A stretch of DNA of 39,363 nucleotides from Niabella sp. GTDB lineage: Bacteria > Bacteroidota > Bacteroidia > Chitinophagales > Chitinophagaceae. Below are positions 32,677-39,363 of the stretch, piece by piece; positions within the stretch are counted from its first letter, which is position 1, and each line of letters opens with the position of its first letter. The notes beneath the pieces were generated by a model that made no database searches, was not told the DNA's origin, and worked only from the letters and a program-made list of their open reading frames with translations. The position numbers were made by a program, and so were the translations under genes. The DNA lies in NCBI GenBank assembly GCA_027493055.1, contig JAPUDO010000126.1:101958-141320 (forward strand), written 5' to 3'.

Positions 32677-33441
32677 TTATTTCAGGTAATATAATCTAGG
32701 GTTGTTCCTAATCTCCTGTGGCGTTGATCTCATTTTTTGCTGGCGCAGTCTTTCATCCCATATCAATTTCTGCTCAGGCGTAAGAATACTCCTTAATTGC
32801 AGGTCCTGTTCTCTTACCAGCTGCTCTATCTGGCTCTGCTTCTGCTCACCCTTCAATGACAGATCATACTTGATGATCTTCAGGCGTGATGTATAATCAT
32901 CATTCCATAATTTCATCTGCTCCTTTTGCTCACTACTCAAATTCAGGTTATTCCAGCTGGCACTATTCTTTTTAGATGTCTTTTTCCCGTGATCCCTGCT
33001 CAGCCCGTTCGCATCTTTTTCTTTATCTTTTATAATATTGTTCACCACATTTTTGTCAGTAGCCGCTTCACTGCTGTTTTTCCGAAATTCCCTTATATTT
33101 TCCTCATAGCGGGCATTTTGCGCACGTGTAAGAATCCCCTTTCTTTTTTCAACCTGCTGCTGCCTTACCGCACGAAGCTGGTCTTTTTTCTCCGCAGCCG
33201 TCAAACTGTTATCAGCCTGAATATCTTTTAGCGCCTGCCTGTTATCTTTTTCCAGTTCCCGTAACTGCTTTTGCTGCTCTTTGGTAAGATCAAGACCGTT
33301 GTACGCATCCCGCTTTATATTGGTGGGGCCAGCCTGTTTCACCCCCTCATTTTTTCTTCCGGGAATCTCCTGTGCTGTTAAAATACCGGTTATTAACAGA
33401 CAGCCGATGAGGAACAGTGTTCTTATATATTTTTGTCTCAT
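32677..33441 (-). CDS. Periplasmic Spy/CpxP-like protein with two modules
   Basis: A 254-residue protein; the ATG at 33441 is used because it opens directly with a signal peptide (RQKYIRTLFLIGCLLITG, ending TAQ). A longer in-frame version would add a basic stretch with no typical features. Two tandem modules follow: LDLTKEQQKQLRELEKDN, ADNSLTAAEKKDQLR, GILTRAQNARYEENI, and then LNLSSEQKEQMKLWNDDY, YDLSLKGEQKQSQIEQ, SILTPEQKLIWDERL. Each contains the LT/LSxEQ pattern of Spy/CpxP proteins; helices dominate. This appears to be an internal duplication of the unit seen once in the downstream gene. It likely acts in the periplasm as an envelope-stress chaperone or sensor. Confidence 0.72.
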   Translation of the reverse strand: MRQKYIRTLFLIGCLLITGILTAQEIPGRKNEGVKQAGPTNIKRDAYNGLDLTKEQQKQLRELEKDNRQALKDIQADNSLTAAEKKDQLRAVRQQQVEKRKGILTRAQNARYEENIREFRKNSSEAATDKNVVNNIIKDKEKDANGLSRDHGKKTSKKNSASWNNLNLSSEQKEQMKLWNDDYTSRLKIIKYDLSLKGEQKQSQIEQLVREQDLQLRSILTPEQKLIWDERLRQQKMRSTPQEIRNNPRLYYLK

Positions 33442-33642
33442 GACCTTAACTCTTTGCTTAGATGATATTTCTAAATCAAACTTTCTGCTAATAACTGTTA
33501 AACATTTTACAAACACCGTTGTGACCGCCGGCGGCTTCACAGGTTTAATCCGGGTGCTTATTTTAACATATTTACAGGCCCTTTTACTAAAATTTATCCT
33601 CAATACTTTTTAAGAAATGTTCCCCTTCGTACCTTGCACCCC

Positions 33643-35988
33643 ATGCAGGACTATTTAAAAGGGTTGAACGAGCGGCAAAAAGAAGCAGTTTTACATATTA
33701 ACGGACCAATCATGATCATTGCCGGTGCAGGCAGTGGCAAAACCAAAGTATTGACCACCCGTATTGCGCACCTTATGGCCAGCGGAGTGGATTCCTTTAA
33801 CATACTGGCACTTACTTTTACCAATAAGGCCGCCCGGGAAATGAAAGAAAGGGTAGAGCATATTTTGGGAAACAATGAAGCACGTAATCTGTATATAGGT
33901 ACTTTCCACAGTGTGTTTGCAAGAATATTAAGAGCAGAAGCACATCGCATTGGCTATCCCAATAATTTCACCATTTACGATACTGATGACGCCAAAAGCG
34001 TGGTAAAAACGGTGATCAACGAAATGCACCTGGATGATAAACTGTATAAACCGGCAGCCGTTTATAACCGTATTTCCGCAGCAAAAAACGCTTTGGTAAC
34101 CCCGGTAGATTATGCCAACGATTATTACGTGCAGCAGGAAGACATCCGGGCTAACCGGCCTGCCATAGCAAAAATTTACGATGCTTATTGTACCCGCTGT
34201 TTTAAAAACGGCGCTATGGACTTTGATGATCTGTTGCTGAAATTTTACCAGGTGCTGAAAACCCAGCCCGATGCGCTGAGCAAATACCAGCATAAGTTTA
34301 AATATATACTGATAGATGAGTACCAGGATACCAACCCTGCACAATACGAAATTATAAAGCTACTGGGCGCCATGAACGAAAATGTTTGTGTAGTGGGTGA
34401 TGATGCACAAAGTATTTACAGTTTCCGCGGCGCTACCATCCAGAATATTTTGCAGTTTCAGAAAGATTATGACGAAGTAAAAGTGGTGAAGCTGGAGCAA
34501 AATTACCGCAGCACACAAAATATTATTAATATAGCCAACGAGGTAATCAGTAACAATAAAGGCCAGATACCCAAAGTGCTTTTTACTGAAAATGCCGAAG
34601 GCGAAAAAATAAAGATCGTAAAAACCATGTCGGACAACGAAGAGGGAAAATTTGTTGCCGACAGCATACAGGAACAAAAATTGCGCAATCATTTTGCCAA
34701 TAAAGAGTTTGCCATTCTTTACCGCACCAACGCGCAAAGCCGTGCCTTTGAAGAAGCGCTAAGGCGCATGGCCATTCCTTATACTATTTACGGGGGCATC
34801 AGCTTTTACCAGCGCAAGGAAATTAAGGACCTGGTAGCGTACCTGCGCCTTATTATTAACTCCAGGGATGAGGAAGCGCTGAAACGCATCATCAATTATC
34901 CCGTGCGCGGCATTGGTAAAACCACTATTGACAAAATTATCCTCCTGGCTAATACCCATAATATTACCATGTGGCAGGTGCTGGAACAGGCTCCGCAATT
35001 TGGTTTCCGGGCCGGCACACTTGATGCCATTAACCAGTTTGTAACCATGATCCAAAGCTTTTCCAGCATGTTGGTAAAACATAATGCTTATGAAGTGGCT
35101 TTCCATGTGGGGAAACAAACCAACCTGGTTAAAGAACTATTTAATGATAAAAGCACCGAAGGATTACAACGCTACGAGAATATACAGGAATTGCTGAACT
35201 CTATTAAAGAATGGATAGAAAGTCCCGACAATGAGGAAGGCGAAGTAGTAGATAAAAGCCTGGGGGCTTACCTGCAGCAAATTACGCTGCTTACCGATGC
35301 TGATGAGAAGGACCCCAATGCCGATACGGTAAAGCTGATGACCATACACGCCGCTAAAGGGCTGGAGTTTTCCTGTGTATTTGCCGCGGGGCTGGAAGAA
35401 ATGCTTTTTCCCAATGCCATGAGCATCAATACCCGTGAAGAGCTGGAAGAAGAACGGCGCCTGTTTTATGTGGTGGTAACCCGCGCAAAAAAGAAGCTCT
35501 GGATCACCTACGCCAATACCCGTTACAAATTTGGCCAGCTGGTACAAAACGAGCCCAGCCGGTTTATTGATGAGCTGCCGGAGCAATATTTAGATCGCAG
35601 CTATGCGGGTGGCGGTACTAAAATGTCAGGAGGATTTGGCTTTGGCGGTAATGCGTTTGACCGTATGAATGGCGGCTGGGGCGCCAAAACGGCCATTGAT
35701 GCAGAGAAAAAATATGGACCTCCGCCTGCCAAAAAAACAAGCACGCCAGGTTACCTGGCTCCCAAAGCAGAAAAAAAAGTAACAGAACACACCCCAAGCA
35801 CGGGTTTTACACCCAGCGATGTTTCTGAACTCGCTGTTGGCCAAAAAATAGAACATCAGAAATTTGGCTTTGGCGAAATTATTAAAATGGAGGGCGCCAG
35901 CCACAATCCTATGGCCGTGATAAAATTTGATACCAACGGTGAGAAAAAAATTTTGCTGAATTACGCAAAGTTGAGGATTATTGAGTGA
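33643..35988 (+). CDS. pcrA: PcrA/UvrD-type superfamily 1 DNA helicase
   Basis: A 781-residue 3'-5' helicase. Walker A GAGSGKT is at 28-34, then LTFTNKAAREMKER (motif Ia), LIDEYQDTN (motif II), VVGDDAQSIYSFRGA (motif III), LEQNYRST (IV), MTIHAAKGLEF (V) and VVVTRAKKKL (VI). The tail holds a glycine-rich linker and a Tudor-like RNA-polymerase-binding domain (VGQKIEHQKFGFGEIIKME, then KILLNYAKLR), which is characteristic of PcrA/UvrD. It unwinds DNA in repair and clears stalled polymerase. The ATG at 33643 is chosen over an in-frame TTG at 33634, which would leave no room for a -7-like TACCTTGC at 33630. The following ClC frame overlaps its end by eight bases if read from the TTG at 35981. Confidence 0.94.
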   Translation: MQDYLKGLNERQKEAVLHINGPIMIIAGAGSGKTKVLTTRIAHLMASGVDSFNILALTFTNKAAREMKERVEHILGNNEARNLYIGTFHSVFARILRAEAHRIGYPNNFTIYDTDDAKSVVKTVINEMHLDDKLYKPAAVYNRISAAKNALVTPVDYANDYYVQQEDIRANRPAIAKIYDAYCTRCFKNGAMDFDDLLLKFYQVLKTQPDALSKYQHKFKYILIDEYQDTNPAQYEIIKLLGAMNENVCVVGDDAQSIYSFRGATIQNILQFQKDYDEVKVVKLEQNYRSTQNIINIANEVISNNKGQIPKVLFTENAEGEKIKIVKTMSDNEEGKFVADSIQEQKLRNHFANKEFAILYRTNAQSRAFEEALRRMAIPYTIYGGISFYQRKEIKDLVAYLRLIINSRDEEALKRIINYPVRGIGKTTIDKIILLANTHNITMWQVLEQAPQFGFRAGTLDAINQFVTMIQSFSSMLVKHNAYEVAFHVGKQTNLVKELFNDKSTEGLQRYENIQELLNSIKEWIESPDNEEGEVVDKSLGAYLQQITLLTDADEKDPNADTVKLMTIHAAKGLEFSCVFAAGLEEMLFPNAMSINTREELEEERRLFYVVVTRAKKKLWITYANTRYKFGQLVQNEPSRFIDELPEQYLDRSYAGGGTKMSGGFGFGGNAFDRMNGGWGAKTAIDAEKKYGPPPAKKTSTPGYLAPKAEKKVTEHTPSTGFTPSDVSELAVGQKIEHQKFGFGEIIKMEGASHNPMAVIKFDTNGEKKILLNYAKLRIIE

Positions 35989-37288
35989 GGGTCTGACAAA
36001 TTTCAAAGTATATAGCGTGGAAAGAAAAAAAATAATCACCCATCATTATTACAAACTCGTTTTTATATCTGTTTTAATCAGTGTGCTGAGCTGTGCGCTG
36101 GCTTTCTCATTAAAACATATTACAGAACATTTCCAGCATGAGATATTCAATACAGCCAACGCAACCAGCAAGGCTTTATTCGTGTTGTTGCCCACCATCG
36201 GCATTACATCCATATACTTCCTGCGTAAATACCTTTTCCTGAATAGAAAGAACAAAGGCATTACAGAGATCTATAAAACACTGGACCTGCGAAAAGAGCA
36301 TCTGCCTTTTTTCAAGATCCCGTCTCATTATCTGAATGGTTTTCTCACTGTTATCTTTGGTGGATCAACCGGAGTTGAGGTATCTACTGTTGTAGCCTCA
36401 GCTACTGTGGGCAATATGGGCTATAAAAGAGAATTTTCAGCAAAAATGTACAAGCGTGAACTGATTTGTGCAGGAGTTACAGCAGGTGTGGCTGTTCTTT
36501 TTGCAAGCCCGTTGGCAGGCTGGCTTTTTGCAATGGAAGTGATTGCCCGGAAGGTCAGCCGTTCACTGATCATGAGCTGTACTGCTGCTGCCCTTATAGC
36601 AGGCCTGTTTGTTTTCTTTTTCGACAACACCCCGCTGCTTCATTTTTCTATTGAAGAATGGAACTGGTATGCGATCCCATTTTTCATTTTGCTGGGTTTG
36701 CTGAGCGGAACACTTTCAACGTATTTCACATTCCTGGTTACACGTATGAAGACGCTCTTCGGACAGATACATAATAATTTTCTCAGGGTTAACACAGGCG
36801 CGCTGGTGGTAGGTACAATGATCCTGTTTTTCCCCACGTTATATGGCGACAGCTATCATGGCCTGAACAAGATACTGGAAGCTGTTATCAGCAAAGGCCA
36901 GTTTTCCCTGTTGCTATTGGCAATATTGGTGCTGTTAAAACCTCTAGCCGCATCGCTGACCTTAGGCGCAGGTGGTGATGGCGGTGTATTTGCGCCCAGC
37001 ATTGTGGCAGGAGCCTTTTTAGGCTTATTTGTTGCAATTTTCTGCAACACCTATCTGAATACGCACCTGGTGCCACTTAATTTCGCATTGGTAGGAGCGG
37101 CGGCTACTTTGTCCGCAGCTATTTTTGCGCCCTTTACTGCATTGATACTGGCGTGTAACTTAATGCCTAACGGATACAACTTATTCATCCCTGTTTTGAT
37201 AGGCTGCTTTACCGCCAGGCATTTTTCACAGCTGCTGCTGCCATATAATGTTTATACTTATGATCTTTATAAAGTACCAAGGACCTGA
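35981..37288 (+). CDS. ClC-family chloride channel or antiporter
   Basis: A membrane protein of up to 435 residues with about ten to twelve hydrophobic segments and the ClC pattern. The gating glutamate is E133 in GGSTGVEVSTV, where the usual GxEGP is altered to GVEVS but the glutamate is kept. GGVFAPSIVAGAFLG is the canonical GxFxP segment. The first selectivity motif GSGIP is replaced by NKGITE, so the chloride-coordinating serine is absent and ion selectivity may differ. No CBS domains follow. No ATG is available: TTG at 35981 overlaps the helicase end, and GTG at 36017 would start 12 codons later. The start is therefore uncertain. It is probably co-transcribed with the helicase. Confidence 0.85.
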   Translation: MSEGLTNFKVYSVERKKIITHHYYKLVFISVLISVLSCALAFSLKHITEHFQHEIFNTANATSKALFVLLPTIGITSIYFLRKYLFLNRKNKGITEIYKTLDLRKEHLPFFKIPSHYLNGFLTVIFGGSTGVEVSTVVASATVGNMGYKREFSAKMYKRELICAGVTAGVAVLFASPLAGWLFAMEVIARKVSRSLIMSCTAAALIAGLFVFFFDNTPLLHFSIEEWNWYAIPFFILLGLLSGTLSTYFTFLVTRMKTLFGQIHNNFLRVNTGALVVGTMILFFPTLYGDSYHGLNKILEAVISKGQFSLLLLAILVLLKPLAASLTLGAGGDGGVFAPSIVAGAFLGLFVAIFCNTYLNTHLVPLNFALVGAAATLSAAIFAPFTALILACNLMPNGYNLFIPVLIGCFTARHFSQLLLPYNVYTYDLYKVPRT

Positions 37289-37361
37289 TTCCTGTTGCGA
37301 AACGTCTCAGGGCACGCCGTTTCAAAAGAAAAAAAGATATTTGTGCCTGTATTAATAAAGT

Positions 37362-37793
37362 ATGTCTGCCAGTAAAGAATATATATTATCCGATATCAGG
37401 GAAACTGTAAAGTGGTTATTGAATGAACTGCAGGGCCGGAAGGTAATGGCATTGCACGGCAATATGGGTGCGGGGAAAACCACGCTTATCAGCGCGCTTT
37501 GCGAATATTTAGGCGTGACGGAAGGAGTAAGCAGCCCTACTTTTTCTATTATAAACGAGTACCCGTTTACCCTGAATGGGGCAAACGATGCAATTTACCA
37601 TATAGATCTTTACCGTTTAAAGGATGAAGAAGAAGCCATAAGAGCCGGTGTGGAAGACTGTATTTACAGCGGCAGCTATTGTTTTGTAGAATGGCCTGAA
37701 AGAGCGCCTGGCATTTTTCCACCGGAAACAGCACATATTTACCTGCACCATGAGGATGAGCACAAACGGACCATTAAAGTGGAGCGGAAATGA
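37362..37793 (+). CDS. tsaE: tRNA threonylcarbamoyladenosine biosynthesis ATPase
   Basis: A 143-residue TsaE. Walker A GNMGAGKT (33-40), the switch SSPTF (58-62), HIDLYRL (80-86) and VEWPERAP (109-116) are all typical. It works with TsaB and TsaD to make t6A37 on ANN-decoding tRNAs and acts as the ATP-dependent cycling factor. Length normal. The alanine dehydrogenase gene follows on the same strand after a 284-base spacer; this order is common in Bacteroidota, though the spacer makes co-transcription uncertain. Confidence 0.95.
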   Translation: MSASKEYILSDIRETVKWLLNELQGRKVMALHGNMGAGKTTLISALCEYLGVTEGVSSPTFSIINEYPFTLNGANDAIYHIDLYRLKDEEEAIRAGVEDCIYSGSYCFVEWPERAPGIFPPETAHIYLHHEDEHKRTIKVERK

Positions 37794-37955
37794 TTAAATT
37801 TGTAATCATCGAACTTGTTTAAACTTTTTTTGAAATGGAACCATATAAGAACATAAGCTTAAGATATTCGGATAAAAAGGAAAGCATAGATTCACAAAAA
37901 CTTTGGAGCTGACCAAAAAGTATGTTTCTCTTAATAATATGCACCCTTTTTAACC

Positions 37956-37985
37956 TGATCCTATGTAATTACCATGATCCTATGT
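37956..37985. repeat. Pair of 11-bp direct repeats in the tsaE-ald spacer
   Basis: TGATCCTATGT occurs at 37956-37966 and again at 37975-37985, a 19-base period. The rest of the 284-base spacer is AT-rich, with AACATAAG and CATATAAG stretches; no gene or terminator is clear. A regulatory role as a repeated binding site is possible but unsupported. Confidence 0.5.
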
Positions 37986-38077
37986 GGTTAAAGAATAAGT
38001 TTAAACAACTTCATCATAAATAAAAGATGGTTCAGCCGTAATTAATATTTTAAACCGGGACACTTCTGTTATAAAGT

Positions 38078-39292
38078 ATGAGCAAAAAACAACCTGTTAT
38101 CAGTACCTCGTTCAGCTATGAAACACTGGAAGAAACACTGGATGTAAAAGTGAGAGGGGAAGGTATGACGATTGGTATTCCAAAAGAAATTGCCTTCCAG
38201 GAAAATCGTGTGGCGCTTACGCCGGATGCGGTGAGTGTGCTGGTAAGCAACGGGCACAGTGTAATGCTGGAGCATAATGCCGGTGATGCCTCACATTTCC
38301 GGGATAAGGAATACAGTGATGCCGGAGCAAAGATTGTGTACAGCCGTGAAGAGGTTTTTAAAGCACCTGTACTTGTAAAAAGCGCCCCGGTTATTGAGGA
38401 AGACCTGCCACTGCTGCAAATGAACCAATCTATTATTTCACCCTTGCATTTATCGGTTTTAAGGCCGGAAGTGCTGTCCGCAATGATGGAGAAAAAAATT
38501 ACAGCTATTTCGTTTGAGAACTTAAAAGACGACACAGACTCCTACCCTATTGTACGCAGTATGAGTGAAATAGCAGGCAGCGCAGTTATGCTGATTGCTG
38601 CGCAATACCTGAGCTCTGCCAATCATGGGAAAGGCGTTTTGCTGGGTGGTATTTCAGGCATTGCCCCTACTAAAGTTATCATTATAGGAGCCGGCATTGT
38701 AGGTGAATATGCCGCACGTGCGGCCCTGGCAATGGGCGCATCGGTAAAACTGTTTGACAATAATGTAAGCCGGTTAAAAAACCTTCAAAACACCATCGGG
38801 CAACGCTTATGGACCTCGGTAATTGAGCCTAAACTACTGGCCAAACAATTACGTACCTGCGAAGTGGCCGTGGGCTGCCTGGCCAACCAGAGTGGCCGGA
38901 CACCTATGGTAGTTACTGAGGAAATGGTAAGCGGTATGAGGCCCGGATCAATAATTATTGACGCCAGCATTGATCGCGGCGGCTGCTTTGAAACTTCGGA
39001 AGTAACCTCGCACGAGTCGCCGGTTTTTATGAAATACGGCGTGATCCATTATTGTGTGCCTAATATTCCTTCGGGGTTTGCACGTACCGCATCACAGGCT
39101 ATCAGTAATGTGCTGATGCCTTTGCTGATTGAAGCCGGTGAAGAAGGAAGCCTTGAAGATCTTGCCTGGCACCAAATATACCTGCGTAACGGGATTTACC
39201 TGTTTAAGGGCTACCTTACTAATTTTTACCTCAGCCAGCGCTTTGATTTAAAATATACCGACCTGAATTTACTGATCGCCAGCCAGCGGTGA
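38078..39292 (+). CDS. ald: Alanine dehydrogenase
   Basis: A 404-residue member of the alanine dehydrogenase/transhydrogenase family, which converts L-alanine to pyruvate and ammonia with NAD. The core starts at about residue 30 (MTIGIPKEI, then ENRVALTPDAV). The pyruvate-site lysine and histidine are K101 in VLVKSAP and H124 in SPLHLSV. The NAD motif is GAGIVGEYAAR at 204-214, and DASIDRGGCFETS holds the catalytic aspartate. A 29-residue N-terminal extension is longer than in Bacillus or mycobacterial enzymes but is usual in Bacteroidota; a start at M30 would give 375 residues. No terminator is visible in the remaining 71 bases of the window. Confidence 0.93.
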   Translation: MSKKQPVISTSFSYETLEETLDVKVRGEGMTIGIPKEIAFQENRVALTPDAVSVLVSNGHSVMLEHNAGDASHFRDKEYSDAGAKIVYSREEVFKAPVLVKSAPVIEEDLPLLQMNQSIISPLHLSVLRPEVLSAMMEKKITAISFENLKDDTDSYPIVRSMSEIAGSAVMLIAAQYLSSANHGKGVLLGGISGIAPTKVIIIGAGIVGEYAARAALAMGASVKLFDNNVSRLKNLQNTIGQRLWTSVIEPKLLAKQLRTCEVAVGCLANQSGRTPMVVTEEMVSGMRPGSIIIDASIDRGGCFETSEVTSHESPVFMKYGVIHYCVPNIPSGFARTASQAISNVLMPLLIEAGEEGSLEDLAWHQIYLRNGIYLFKGYLTNFYLSQRFDLKYTDLNLLIASQR

Positions 39293-39363
39293 TTGTATTT
39301 GGCATGCAGGGAGGGGCCGACTAAAAAGGTTCCTTGATTGTCATATTGTCCAAGGGACTCCTT
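39293..39363. other. Right edge of window, no gene seen
   Basis: The 71 bases after alanine dehydrogenase hold no recognised gene, hairpin with T-run or promoter box. Confidence 0.5.

Noticed and set aside
33442-33603. An N-terminal extension of the two-module Spy-like protein
   Set aside because: It would place a basic stretch before a clear signal peptide that starts at 33441.

Overview
The window is a stretch of Bacteroidota chromosome, most likely from the family Chitinophagaceae; this is inferred and not proven. The support is moderate GC content, no Shine-Dalgarno sequences, several matches to the Bacteroidota -7 promoter box (TAnnTTTG), a LytS/LytTR pair, a DUF4143 ATPase, secreted Tat-type oxidoreductases, a GH29 fucosidase and the typical neighbour pairs rbfA/FtsX-like permease and tsaE/alanine dehydrogenase. 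Most genes are housekeeping or ordinary metabolic genes.

Layout. 1-2.1 kb: the tail of a small membrane protein, then a LytS-type sensor kinase and LytTR regulator. 2.2-3.5 kb: an AAA ATPase with a PD-(D/E)XK-like C-terminus, enclosed by two 41-bp palindromes with identical arms. 3.5-6.2 kb: a secreted sorbosone-dehydrogenase-like protein and purD on the minus strand. 6.4-11.5 kb: three consecutive POT-family peptide/H+ symporters. 11.6-14.9 kb: a sugar cluster with a TIM-barrel isomerase, an FGE-fold protein and a Tat-exported Gfo/Idh/MocA oxidoreductase. 14.9-17.6 kb: an accessory block with DUF2200, a DinB-like protein, a broken CPBP protease gene, REP-like hairpins and a fossil piece of a second Gfo/Idh/MocA gene. 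17.6-21 kb: mfd. 21.3-24.7 kb: fucosidase, a REP-like repeat, rbfA and an FtsX-type permease. 24.9-29.2 kb: folC and ispD (divergent), a cytoplasmic Gfo/Idh/MocA oxidoreductase, tRNA-Gln and mdh. 29.3-33.4 kb: a secreted lipase-like protein, a YqeY protein, an RsuA-family pseudouridine synthase with a repetitive tail and two Spy-like periplasmic proteins. 33.6-39.3 kb: a PcrA/UvrD helicase, a ClC channel, tsaE and alanine dehydrogenase.

The most unusual object is the palindrome-bracketed ATPase (2217-3481). The gene fills almost the whole space between the two palindromes: the upstream copy overlaps its promoter region and the downstream copy overlaps its stop codon. This could be a self-regulated gene, a small mobile cassette, or a nuclease-like protein with its own recognition sites. 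Second is the accessory block, whose right end carries a 56-bp piece matching the 3' end of the intact Gfo gene at its left end. The differences are mostly synonymous, so the block seems to have arrived with, or by recombination in, a homologous gene. Several genes also have a -7 box only 3-7 bases before the start codon, which predicts leaderless mRNAs.
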